Origin: Thiobacillus sp. SCUT-2 | GTDB taxonomy: Bacteria > Pseudomonadota > Gammaproteobacteria > Burkholderiales > Thiobacillaceae | NCBI RefSeq assembly: GCF_035621355.1 | Contig: NZ_CP141769.1 | Span: forward strand, 434,001-498,000 | Length of the DNA: 64,000 nt | Direction of reading: 5' to 3' | Shown here: positions 15,135-23,825 of the stretch, one piece after another | How the letters are laid out: each line of letters begins with the position of its first letter | Position numbering within the stretch: the first letter of the stretch is position 1 | Notes under the pieces: model-generated | What the model was told of the DNA's origin: nothing | What the model saw: only the letters and a program-made list of their open reading frames with translations | Database searches by the model: none | Program-made: the position numbers and the translations under genes

Positions 15135-18100
15135 ATGATCGGGCGCATCATCGAGTGGTCCCTGGCCCACCGCCTGCTGGTGCTGCTGGGCACGCTCCTG
15201 CTTGCGGGGTGGGGGGCGTATTCCGCGCGGACCGTCCCGCTCGACGCGATTCCCGACCTGTCGGACACCCAGGTCATCGTCAAGACGGCGTATCCCGGCC
15301 AGTCGCCGCAGGCCGTGGAAGACCAGGTGACCTATCCGCTGACCTCGAGCCTGCTGTCGGTGCCGGGCGCGACCGCGGTGCGCGGGTTTTCGATGTTCGG
15401 CGAATCGTATGTCTACGTCATCTTCAAGGATGGCGTCGATCCCTACTGGGCGCGTTCGCGCGTGCTCGAGTACCTTGCCCAGGCAAGCGGGCGCCTTCCG
15501 GCCGGCGTATCCCCCGCGCTCGGTCCCGACGCGTCGGGCGTCGGCTGGGTGTTCGAATACGCGCTGGTCGACCGGCATCATCGCTACGATCCCGACCAGC
15601 TGCGCGCGGTCCAGGATTTCTACCTGAAATACGAGCTGCAGAGCCTGCCCGGCGTCGCCGAAGTCGCCGCCGTCGGGGGCATGGCGCGGCAGTTCCAGAT
15701 CGAGGTGGATCCCGATCGCCTCGCGGCCTATGGGCTGACCTGGGACAAGCTCGCCCAGGCGGTGCGCGACAGCAACCTCGCAGGCGGGGGCTCGGTGATT
15801 GAGATGGCGCGCGCGGAGTACATGGTCCGCGCCAACGGCTACCTCCGGACGCTGGACGATTTCCGCACCATTCCGCTGGGCGTCGATGCGCAGGGCGCGC
15901 CGGTCCGCCTGCAGGATGTGGCGCACGTCCAGACCGGCCCCGAGGCGCGCCGCGGCGTGGCCGACCTGGACGGCGAAGGCGACGTGGCCGGCGGCATCGT
16001 GGTCATGCGCTACGGCGCCAACGCGCTCGATACGGTGGCACGCGTCCGGGCGCGGCTGCAGGAACTGCAGGCCGGGCTGCCGCCAGGGGTCGAGCTGGTG
16101 GTGACCTACGACCGCTCGGGCCTGATCAAGCGGGCCATCGGCAATCTGCAGGAGAAGCTGGTCGAGGAGAGCGTCGTCGTCGCGCTGGTGTGCCTCGTGT
16201 TCCTGTTCCACGTGCGTTCGTCGCTGGTGGCCGTGGTCACCCTCCCGGTGGGCATCCTCGCCGCATTCATCGTCATGAAGGGGCAGGGCGTCAGCGCCAA
16301 CATCATGTCGCTCGGCGGCATCGCGATCGCCATCGGCGCGATGGTCGATGCGGCGATCGTGATGATCGAGAACATGCACAAGCACCTCGAGCGTGCGGGC
16401 CCCGGGCGCGACTACTGGGTGGTGGCGCGCGAGAGCGCCACCGAGGTCGGACCGGCGCTGTTCTTCTCGCTGCTCATCATCACGGTGTCCTTTCTCCCGG
16501 TGTTCGCGCTATCCGGGCAGGAGGGCAAGCTGTTCGCGCCGCTGGCCTACACCAAGACCTACGCGATGGCGGCAAGCGCCGCGCTGGCGATCACCGTGAC
16601 GCCGGTCCTGATGGGCTACTTCATTCGAGGACGCATCGCGGCCGAGCGCGGCAATCCCCTCAACCGCGCCATGCAGGCGCTCTACCGGCCGCTCCTGCTG
16701 GCCGCGCTGAGGCATCCGGGCGCGGTGCTGCTCGTCGCCGCGCTCGCGCTCGCCAGCGCGGCATGGCCGTTTTCCCGGCTCGGCAGCGAGTTCATGCCGC
16801 CGCTCTACGAGGGCGATCTCCTCTACATGCCCACCACCCTGCCCGGCGTGTCCGTCGACGAGGCCGCCAATATCCTGCAGGTCACCGATCGCCTGATCCG
16901 CCAGATGCCCGAAGTCGAGCGCGTCTTCGGCAAGGCCGGGCGCGCCGACAGCGCGACCGATCCGGCGCCGCTTTCGATGCTGGAGACGACGATCCTGCTC
17001 AAGCCGCGAAGCGAGTGGCCGGCCGGCGAGACGGTCGAGCAGCTGATCCGCAAGCTCGACCGTACGGTGCGCCTTCCGGGGCTCACGAACTCCTGGGGCT
17101 ACCCGATCCGCACCCGCATCGACATGCTGTCCACCGGCATCCGCACGGCGGTCGGCATCAAGATCACCGGCCCCGATCTCGCCGGCATCGCGCAGCTCGC
17201 CGGCCGCCTCGAGACGGCGCTGAAGCGGGTTCCGGGCACGCGCGCCGTGTTCGGCGAGCGCGTCACCGGCGGACGCTACGTCGATATCGACATCGACCGT
17301 GCGCAGGCCGCGCGCTACGGCGTCACCGTCGCCGACATCCAGCGCCTGGTGCAGGGCGCCATCGGCGGCGAGACCATCGGCACCGTGGTGGACGGCCGCG
17401 AGCGCTATTCGATCAACCTGCGCTACCCGCGCGGCCTGCGCGATTCGATGGCGGCGCTGGCGGCCAGCCGCGTGACGACGCCGTCCGGCGGGCAGGTCCA
17501 GCTTGGCGAAGTTGCGCGCATTGCGATCACGGACGGTCCGGCCGAGATCAAGAGCGAGAACGGGCGCCTGGCCGGATACGTCTACATTGACATCGACGGG
17601 CGCGATCTGGGGAGCTATGTCGCCGCCGCCAAGCAGGCGATCGCGGCAGGCGTGCCGCTGCCGCCCGGCTATGCCATCGCCTGGTCGGGGCAGTACGAAA
17701 ACCTCCAGCATGCCAAGCGGCGCCTGCAATGGCTGATTCCGCTGACCGTGCTGCTGGTGCTCGGGCTGCTGCACCTGCATTTCCGGCATGCCGGCAAGGT
17801 CGCGCTGGTCGCGGCATGCCTGCCGTTCTCGCTGGTGGGCGGCGTCTGGCTCGTGGCGTGGCTGGGCTACAACCTGTCCGTCGCGGTCGCCGTCGGATTC
17901 ATCGCGCTCGCCGGCGTGGCGGCCGAGTTCGGCGTCGTGATGCTGCTCTACCTCGACCAGGCGATCGAGACGGCGCGGCGCGCCGGTCGGCTGGGCGATT
18001 CCGCCGACCTGCGGCAGGCGATCGTCGAAGGCGCGTTGATGCGCGTGCGTCCGAAGATGATGACGGTGGCGGTCGTCGTGGCGGGCCTGCTGCCGGTGAT

Positions 18101-18239
18101 GTTCAGCGACGGCACCGGCTCGGAGACGATGAAGCGCATCGCGGCACCGCTCGTCGGCGGCATGCTGACCGCGCCGCTGCTGTCGCTCTTCGTCGTGCCG
18201 GCGCTGTATTGGGTGTGGCAGCGGCGCCAGTTCCGCTAG
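15135..18239 (+). CDS. cusA: CusA/CzcA-family heavy-metal efflux RND transporter
   Basis: 1034 residues, the normal length for the HME-RND family. It shows the N-terminal membrane helix, the first porter domain (YPGQSPQAVEDQVTYPLTSS), then the helical block with GAMVDAAIVMIENMHK, which is characteristic of metal RND pumps, the second porter domain and the C-terminal helices (FIALAGVAAEFGVVMLLYL; RPKMMTVAVVVAGLLP). It uses the proton gradient to push monovalent or divalent metal ions out of the periplasm. The copper-protein neighbours favour Cu(I)/Ag(I), but the metal is inferred. Its stop codon overlaps that of the convergent activator gene (shared CTAG). Confidence 0.9.
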   Translation: MIGRIIEWSLAHRLLVLLGTLLLAGWGAYSARTVPLDAIPDLSDTQVIVKTAYPGQSPQAVEDQVTYPLTSSLLSVPGATAVRGFSMFGESYVYVIFKDGVDPYWARSRVLEYLAQASGRLPAGVSPALGPDASGVGWVFEYALVDRHHRYDPDQLRAVQDFYLKYELQSLPGVAEVAAVGGMARQFQIEVDPDRLAAYGLTWDKLAQAVRDSNLAGGGSVIEMARAEYMVRANGYLRTLDDFRTIPLGVDAQGAPVRLQDVAHVQTGPEARRGVADLDGEGDVAGGIVVMRYGANALDTVARVRARLQELQAGLPPGVELVVTYDRSGLIKRAIGNLQEKLVEESVVVALVCLVFLFHVRSSLVAVVTLPVGILAAFIVMKGQGVSANIMSLGGIAIAIGAMVDAAIVMIENMHKHLERAGPGRDYWVVARESATEVGPALFFSLLIITVSFLPVFALSGQEGKLFAPLAYTKTYAMAASAALAITVTPVLMGYFIRGRIAAERGNPLNRAMQALYRPLLLAALRHPGAVLLVAALALASAAWPFSRLGSEFMPPLYEGDLLYMPTTLPGVSVDEAANILQVTDRLIRQMPEVERVFGKAGRADSATDPAPLSMLETTILLKPRSEWPAGETVEQLIRKLDRTVRLPGLTNSWGYPIRTRIDMLSTGIRTAVGIKITGPDLAGIAQLAGRLETALKRVPGTRAVFGERVTGGRYVDIDIDRAQAARYGVTVADIQRLVQGAIGGETIGTVVDGRERYSINLRYPRGLRDSMAALAASRVTTPSGGQVQLGEVARIAITDGPAEIKSENGRLAGYVYIDIDGRDLGSYVAAAKQAIAAGVPLPPGYAIAWSGQYENLQHAKRRLQWLIPLTVLLVLGLLHLHFRHAGKVALVAACLPFSLVGGVWLVAWLGYNLSVAVAVGFIALAGVAAEFGVVMLLYLDQAIETARRAGRLGDSADLRQAIVEGALMRVRPKMMTVAVVVAGLLPVMFSDGTGSETMKRIAAPLVGGMLTAPLLSLFVVPALYWVWQRRQFR

Positions 18240-19597
18240 CTATCGGCCAGCTTGAGGCGCTTCCATAGCGTGGTGCGCGACATGCCGAGTCGGCGTGCCG
18301 CCTCGGCCTTGTTTCCGCCGGCTTCGGCCAGGGTGCGGGAAATGATCTCCGCTTCGTTCTCGAGCGGCCGACCGGTCCGGTAGTAGGGGCGAACCAGCGG
18401 CGCAGCGCCTGCGGGCGCGCGGGGCGTGGCGCGCTCGGCACCCTCGATCTCGGGTGGCAGGTCCGTCGGTCGGATGACCGCGTCGTCGGCGTGGACGAGC
18501 GCATACTCCAGTGCGTTGAAGAGCTGACGGATATTGCCGGGCCAGTCGTAGGCTTCGAGCGCCAGCAGGGCCTCGTGGGACAGCCGCATGTTTTCCCGCT
18601 TGTAGCGCGTCGACAGGTCGCCGAGCAACTTGTTGGCAAGCATCGAAATGTCCTCCTTGCGGTCGCGCAGCGGAGGAACGTGGAGGGGCAGGACGCGCAG
18701 GCGGTAATAGAGGTCCTCGCGGAACTGCCCGCGCTCGACCATCGCCGTCAGGTCGCGGTGCGTGGCCGCGATCACGCGGACGTTGACCGGGCGGGCATGG
18801 TTCTCGCCCAGTCGCACCACTTCCCGTTCCTGCAGCACGCGCAGCAATTTCACCTGGGTGCCGAGCGGGATTTCCCCGATTTCGTCCAGCAGCAGGGTTC
18901 CGCCATCGGCTGCCTCGAACCGGCCGATGCGCGCAATCGTTGCGCCGGTGAAGGCGCCCTTGGCGTAGCCGAACAATTCCGACTCCAGCAGGTTCTCGGG
19001 GAGCGATGCGCAGTGCACCGGAACATAGGGGCCCTTGGCGCGCTCAGAATTGTCGTGCAGCGCCTTGGCGACCAGTTCCTTGCCGGTGCCGCTCTCGCCG
19101 GTGAGGAGCACGCTGGCGTCGCTCTGGGCCGCGCGCAGGATTTGCGAGTACAGTTTCTGGATCGCGGGGCTGTGTCCCACCATGCTGCCCAGTTGCAGGC
19201 GCTCCGTGACGTTCTGCTCCAGCTCCGCCTCGCGCGAACGGTCGCGCAGGATGATCGCGCAGGCCACCGGCAGATTGTCGGAAGGCGGCAGCAGGCGGGC
19301 CCACATGCGCAAGCTTACCGAGGTGTGGTCAGGGCGCTCGAGGACAATGTCCTGAACGATGTCCTGGGCGCGGCTGCCTTGTGTCAGCGCGCACTCTCCG
19401 CGCAGTTCACAGGACTTTGCGCATTTCGTGCCCTGGAAGATGCTGGGGCACAGCAGGTCGATCAGGCTCTCGCCTTCGCGCCCCGTCATCTGCGCGGCTG
19501 CGCGGTTGGCCGCCAGGACCTTCCGGTTCTTGTCCAGGAAGAGCACCCCCTCTTCGAGACTGTCCAGAAACAGATTCAGCATGGAGATTGTCAGCAT
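18236..19597 (-). CDS. Sigma-54-dependent one-component activator with Cys-rich PAS domain
   Basis: 453 residues from the ATG at 19597; a TTG at 19666 would extend it but is a poor start. The N-terminal PAS-like domain (about 1-110) holds a cysteine cluster, C-x8-C-x3-C-x5-C ([20 protein letters not shown]). The AAA+ domain has Walker A GESGTGKE, the GAFTGA loop that contacts sigma-54, and Walker [10 protein letters not shown] Fis-type HTH ends the protein ([20 protein letters not shown]). There is no receiver domain, so the signal is sensed directly, perhaps through metal, a Fe-S cluster or haem at the cysteines. It is the likely regulator of the sigma-54 promoters at 6969 and 10206, since it is the only such activator in the window and lies in the same island. 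Confidence 0.9.
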   Translation of the reverse strand: MLTISMLNLFLDSLEEGVLFLDKNRKVLAANRAAAQMTGREGESLIDLLCPSIFQGTKCAKSCELRGECALTQGSRAQDIVQDIVLERPDHTSVSLRMWARLLPPSDNLPVACAIILRDRSREAELEQNVTERLQLGSMVGHSPAIQKLYSQILRAAQSDASVLLTGESGTGKELVAKALHDNSERAKGPYVPVHCASLPENLLESELFGYAKGAFTGATIARIGRFEAADGGTLLLDEIGEIPLGTQVKLLRVLQEREVVRLGENHARPVNVRVIAATHRDLTAMVERGQFREDLYYRLRVLPLHVPPLRDRKEDISMLANKLLGDLSTRYKRENMRLSHEALLALEAYDWPGNIRQLFNALEYALVHADDAVIRPTDLPPEIEGAERATPRAPAGAAPLVRPYYRTGRPLENEAEIISRTLAEAGGNKAEAARRLGMSRTTLWKRLKLADS

Positions 19598-19653
19598 GAT
19601 TCTTGATGTTTTATTGATGTATTTTAAATCAATGTTAAAGATAGCGTTGACTG

Positions 19654-19684
19654 CGAATCTGCACAAGCGTGTGCGCAGGATTCG
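19654..19684 (-). other. Imperfect inverted repeat upstream of the activator gene
   Basis: GAATC-TGCACA ... TGTGCGCA-GGATTC is an imperfect hairpin-forming repeat between ftsX and the activator gene, next to an AT-rich stretch (19600-19650) that is the probable promoter region of the activator. It could be an ftsX terminator or an operator; the sequence does not decide. Confidence 0.35.
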
Positions 19685-19779
19685 GTGTCCTCAGGCTGCG
19701 GTAATGGAGGGTGCCGTCACGATCCGGGGGCCCCGCCGCGATGTGGGCGGGCGGGGCGCCGGGCGGGCACGGAAGTCGT

Positions 19780-20691
19780 TCAGGGGCGGGAGGCGTCGAC
19801 CTGGCGCAATGCCCGCGTCACCGCGACCCAGGCGCCCAGCCAGCCGAACAGCGTGCTCAGCCCGAGCACAATTGCGCTGTCCAGGACAGTGGGCGGCAGC
19901 AGGTGAAAGCTCGAACCGTAGAGGGCCGCCAGATGCGCGACGGGCGCCTCCAGGACGGTGCCGGCCACGGCCAGCACGCCGCCTGCGGCGAGCCCGCCGA
20001 ACAGCCCCTGCAGCGCGCCGACATAAAGAAATGGCCGGCGGACCTGACGGTCGGTGGCGCCGATCAGGCGGCTGACGTGGATTTCGTCGCGCCGGGCGAG
20101 CACCTGGGCACGGATCGCGTTGCCGGAGATTGCGACGAGGGCAATGGCGAACAGGCTGCCGAGCAGCCAGACGACGGTGCGGCCGATGTCGAGGCCCGCC
20201 TGCAGCCGCTCCGCCCACTGGCTGTCGAGATGGGTTTCCGCCACCCCCGGCAGCCCGCGCAAGGCCGCACCGACCCGTTCCAGCGCATCGCGCGAGGCGT
20301 CGCGGGGCCGCACCACCCATGCGTCCGGCAGCGGATTTCCCGCCAGGCCTGCCGTGACGTCGGCCAGCCCCTGGGTGGCGCTGAGCGCGGCCAGCGCAGC
20401 GTCCTTTGAAACGAAGCGGGCCTGGGCGATGTCGGGTCGCCGCAGCCGCGCCGCGATCGCCTGCTTCTGCGCTTCGGACGCCTGGGCGTCGACGAACACG
20501 CTGATTTCCGGCTGCGCCGGCAGGTTGCCGGCCACCCGGCCGAGATTCGCGAGGCCGAGGTAAAGGCCGCTCGGCAGGCTGATCGCCGCGCCCATCGCGA
20601 GCGCGGTGAGGGCTGTCGTGAACGGCTGGGCGCCGAGCCGGCGCAGCGCGGCGGCGAGCGCCCGGCGGTGATGACGCAGCCAGGCGATCAT
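19780..20691 (-). CDS. ftsX: Cell-division protein FtsX
   Basis: 303 residues from the ATG at 20691, which overlaps the ftsE stop codon (ATGA). A cytoplasmic N-terminus ([19 protein letters not shown]), one membrane helix, a periplasmic domain and three C-terminal helices fit FtsX. With FtsE it forms the ABC-like complex at the divisome that controls peptidoglycan hydrolases through amidase activators. The order ftsY-ftsE-ftsX on one strand is the classical operon. Confidence 0.92.
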   Translation of the reverse strand: MIAWLRHHRRALAAALRRLGAQPFTTALTALAMGAAISLPSGLYLGLANLGRVAGNLPAQPEISVFVDAQASEAQKQAIAARLRRPDIAQARFVSKDAALAALSATQGLADVTAGLAGNPLPDAWVVRPRDASRDALERVGAALRGLPGVAETHLDSQWAERLQAGLDIGRTVVWLLGSLFAIALVAISGNAIRAQVLARRDEIHVSRLIGATDRQVRRPFLYVGALQGLFGGLAAGGVLAVAGTVLEAPVAHLAALYGSSFHLLPPTVLDSAIVLGLSTLFGWLGAWVAVTRALRQVDASRP

Positions 20692-21350
20692 GCCGTCGCC
20701 TCCTCGATCCGCCCATGGTCGAGGTGCACGGTACGCCCACCCAGCGCGGTGATCGCACGTTCGTCGTGGGTGGCGATCACCAGCGTGGTGCCGACCTGGT
20801 GGAAGTCGCGGAACATCGCCATGATGTCGGCCGCATAGCCGGCGTCGAGGTTGCCGGTGGGCTCGTCGGCCAGCAGCAGGGCGGGGCGGCTCACGAGCGC
20901 GCGGGCGATGCACAGCCGCTGCTGCTCGCCGCCCGACAGGCTGACCGGATTGGCCTTCTCGCGGTCGAGCAGGCCGACCTTGTCGATCACCGCGCGCGCA
21001 CGCTTCAGGGCCTCGCGGCGGTCGAAGCCGGCGATGTCGAGCGGCAGCACCACGTTCTCGATCACGTTGCGGTCGAACAGCAGCTTGTGGTCCTGGAACA
21101 CCAGTCCGATGTTGCGGCGCAGGTAGGGTACGGCCCGCCGCGACAGCCGGCTGATGTTCTGGCCGTTGACCGACACCACGCCGCTGGTGGGGCGCTCGAT
21201 CGCGGCGATCAGCTTCAGCAGCGTGCTCTTGCCGGCGCCCGAATGCCCCGTGAGGAAGACAAGTTCGCCTGCCTCGATGGCGAGGTCGACGCCGGATAGG
21301 GCCTCGTGCCCGCCGGGGTAGCGCTTGGTGACCTGGCTGAAGCTGATCAT
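20688..21350 (-). CDS. ftsE: Cell-division ATP-binding protein FtsE
   Basis: 220 residues. It opens with [20 protein letters not shown], the usual FtsE start, and has Walker [10 protein letters not shown], signature [15 protein letters not shown], Walker [13 protein letters not shown] and switch His in IATHD. It is the ATPase of the FtsEX divisome complex. It lies 12 bp downstream of ftsY and overlaps ftsX by 4 bp. Confidence 0.95.
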   Translation of the reverse strand: MISFSQVTKRYPGGHEALSGVDLAIEAGELVFLTGHSGAGKSTLLKLIAAIERPTSGVVSVNGQNISRLSRRAVPYLRRNIGLVFQDHKLLFDRNVIENVVLPLDIAGFDRREALKRARAVIDKVGLLDREKANPVSLSGGEQQRLCIARALVSRPALLLADEPTGNLDAGYAADIMAMFRDFHQVGTTLVIATHDERAITALGGRTVHLDHGRIEEATA

Positions 21351-21362
21351 GCGGTGGCGGGC

Positions 21363-22370
21363 CTAGACGGAAAAGATGGCCTCGACGAACTCGCGCGCAT
21401 CGAACGGCCTGAGGTCGTCCATGGTCTCGCCGACGCCGATGTAGCGCACGGGGATCGGCCGGGCCTGGGCGATGGCGGCGATCGCGCCGCCCTTGGCGGT
21501 GCCATCCAGCTTGGTCAGCGCGAGCCCGGTCACGCCGAGCGCGTCGTCGAAGGCCTTGACCTGGTTCACCGCGTTCTGTCCGGTGTTGGCGTCGAGCACC
21601 AGCAGCACTTCGTGCGGTGCGCCGGGGATGGCCTTCTCGATCACCCGCTTGACCTTCTTGATCTCTTCCATGAGGTGCAGCTGGGTCGGCAGCCGGCCGG
21701 CCGTATCGGCCAGCACGACGTCGATGTTGCGGGCGCGCGCGGCCTGGATGGCATCGTAGATCACCGCCGCCGAGTCGCCCTTCTCCTGGCTCACTACCGT
21801 GACGTTGTTGCGCTCGCCCCAGACCTGCAGCTGCTCGCGCGCCGCCGCGCGGAAGGTGTCGCCGGCCGCCAGCAGCACCGACAGGCCCTGCGACTGGTAG
21901 AGCTTGGCGAGCTTGCCGATGGTCGTGGTCTTGCCGGCGCCGTTGACGCCGGCCAGCATCAGGATGAAGGGCTTGTGCGGGGTGACGTCGAGCGGGGCCT
22001 GCAGCGGTGTCAGCAGATCGATCAGCGCCTGCTTCAGTGCGGCCTGCAGGTCGGCCGCCTCGGTGAGGTTGTCGCGCCGCACCTTCTTCTGCAGGGTGTC
22101 GAGCAGGGCATGGGTCGCGTCGACGCCTACGTCCGCGGTGATGAGGATCGTTTCAAGCTCTTCGAAGAGCTCGGCATCGATCTTGCGGCCGACGCCGAAC
22201 AGGCTCGACAGCTGGCCGCCGAGCCGGTCGCGCGTCTTGGCGAGCCCCTGCTTGAGGCGCTGCGCCCAGCTCAGGCGCGGCTCGGCGGTCGGCTGGGCCG
22301 CGGGCTCGGCCGGCGGCGCTGCGGCAGGCACCTCGGCGGCAGGCGGTTTGGATTTGAAGAAACTAAACAC
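21363..22370 (-). CDS. ftsY: Signal recognition particle receptor FtsY
   Basis: 335 residues. A Pro/Ala/Glu-rich N-terminal A region is followed by the N domain and the SRP-GTPase domain: G1 [10 protein letters not shown], the [11 protein letters not shown] insertion box typical of SRP GTPases, G3 DTAGR, G4 TKLDG and the closing GVGE. It docks ribosome-SRP complexes at the inner membrane. First gene of the ftsYEX operon, divergent from the M16 peptidase gene with 96 bp between. Confidence 0.95.
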   Translation of the reverse strand: MFSFFKSKPPAAEVPAAAPPAEPAAQPTAEPRLSWAQRLKQGLAKTRDRLGGQLSSLFGVGRKIDAELFEELETILITADVGVDATHALLDTLQKKVRRDNLTEAADLQAALKQALIDLLTPLQAPLDVTPHKPFILMLAGVNGAGKTTTIGKLAKLYQSQGLSVLLAAGDTFRAAAREQLQVWGERNNVTVVSQEKGDSAAVIYDAIQAARARNIDVVLADTAGRLPTQLHLMEEIKKVKRVIEKAIPGAPHEVLLVLDANTGQNAVNQVKAFDDALGVTGLALTKLDGTAKGGAIAAIAQARPIPVRYIGVGETMDDLRPFDAREFVEAIFSV

Positions 22371-22412
22371 GAATCGGGGTGGTCAGCAGAGCGGGTGGAC
22401 GAACCGCCTAAT

Positions 22413-22442
22413 CTTATCATTCGGCTACGGCTTATCATTCGG
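22413..22442. repeat. 12-bp direct repeat between ftsY and the M16 peptidase gene
   Basis: CTTATCATTCGG occurs at 22413-22424 and 22431-22442 (period 18 bp) in the divergent promoter region. On the minus strand each copy contains a TGATAA sequence. It may be a duplicated promoter element or a regulator site. Confidence 0.5.
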
Positions 22443-22466
22443 GCTCATAACGACAGAGGTGAAAAC

Positions 22467-23825
22467 ATGCGGGGCATGCGGGGAATGCTGCTGGCGCTGC
22501 TGGTCGGCAGTGCGCAGGCGGCGGTGACGGACGTCACGCTGGACAACGGCCTGCGGGTCATCGTCCAGGAAGACCATCGCGCGCCGGTGATGGTGTCGCA
22601 GGTGTGGTACCGCGCGGGATCGATGGACGAGTTCAACGGCACCACCGGGGTGGCGCACGTGCTCGAGCACATGATGTTCCGCGGCACGAAGGACGTGCCG
22701 TCGGGCGAGTTCTCCAAGCGCATCGCGGCGGCGGGCGGGCGCGAGAACGCGTTCACCAACCGCGACCACACGGCCTACTTCGAGCAGATGCAGAAGGACA
22801 GGTTGCCGCTGGCGATGCAGCTCGAGGCCGACCGGATGGCGAACCTCGTCATCCGCGACGATCTGTTCGCCAAGGAAATCCAGGTCGTGATGGAGGAGCG
22901 CCGGCTGCGCACCGACGACCAGCCGCAGTCGGTCGTGTATGAACGCCTGATGGCGACGGCCTATCAGGACCATCCCTACCGCCGGCCGATCATCGGCTGG
23001 ATGGACGACCTCAAGCACATGACGGCGCAGGATGCCCGCGACTGGTACGCCCGCTGGTATGCGCCCAACAACGCGACGCTCGTCGTGGCGGGCGACGTCA
23101 AGGCGGACGACGTCATCGCGCTCGCCAGGCGCTATTTCGGGCCGATTCCGGCGCGTCCCCTGCCGGAACGCAAGCCGCAGAGCGAGCCCGCGCAGATCGG
23201 CGAGAAACGCATCGCCGTCAAGGTGCCGGCGAAGCTGCCCTACCTCCTGATGACCTGGCACGCGCCCGTCCTGCGGGACTGGCAGCAGGACACCACGCCC
23301 TATGCGCTGCAGATCCTCGCCGGCGTGCTGTCCGGCAACGATTCGGCGCGCCTGCAGAGCGCACTGGTCAAGCGCCGGCAGATCGCGGTCAGCACGAGTG
23401 CCGGCTATGACGCGGTGTCGCGCGGCCCCGGCATGTTCATGGTCGATGCGACGCCGGCGCCGGGCAAGTCGGCGGCCGAGCTCGAACAGGCGATCCGCGC
23501 GGAGCTCGAGCGCGTCCGGCACGACGGCATCAGCGAAGCCGAGCTCGCGCGGGTCAAGGCGCAGGTCATCGCGTCGGACGTCTATCAGCGCGATTCGCTG
23601 TTCTACCAGGCGATGCAGCTCGGCGAGTACGTCACCGCCGGACTGCCGCCCGCGGCACTCGAGCATCGGGTCGACAAGCTGCGCAAGGTGACCGCCGCCG
23701 AGGTGCAGGCCGCCGCCCGGCAGTGGCTGCAGGACGACCGCTTGAGCGTCGCCGTGCTCGATCCCCAGCCCATGCAGGCCGGGGCACACCCTGCCGCCAT
23801 TCCGGGAGCCCGCGATGTCCATTAA
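22467..23825 (+). CDS. M16 family zinc peptidase (catalytic subunit)
   Basis: 452 residues with a short signal peptide (MRGMLLALLVGSAQA). The inverted zinc motif HVLEH (HxxEH) is intact and the distal Glu lies in EIQVVMEERR, so this half should be an active metallopeptidase. AGGTGA precedes the ATG at 22467. It overlaps the second M16 gene by 11 bp; such pairs form a heterodimer with one active and one inactive partner (as in bacterial PqqL/processing-peptidase-like pairs). It should act in the periplasm; the substrate is unknown. Confidence 0.9.
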   Translation: MRGMRGMLLALLVGSAQAAVTDVTLDNGLRVIVQEDHRAPVMVSQVWYRAGSMDEFNGTTGVAHVLEHMMFRGTKDVPSGEFSKRIAAAGGRENAFTNRDHTAYFEQMQKDRLPLAMQLEADRMANLVIRDDLFAKEIQVVMEERRLRTDDQPQSVVYERLMATAYQDHPYRRPIIGWMDDLKHMTAQDARDWYARWYAPNNATLVVAGDVKADDVIALARRYFGPIPARPLPERKPQSEPAQIGEKRIAVKVPAKLPYLLMTWHAPVLRDWQQDTTPYALQILAGVLSGNDSARLQSALVKRRQIAVSTSAGYDAVSRGPGMFMVDATPAPGKSAAELEQAIRAELERVRHDGISEAELARVKAQVIASDVYQRDSLFYQAMQLGEYVTAGLPPAALEHRVDKLRKVTAAEVQAAARQWLQDDRLSVAVLDPQPMQAGAHPAAIPGARDVH

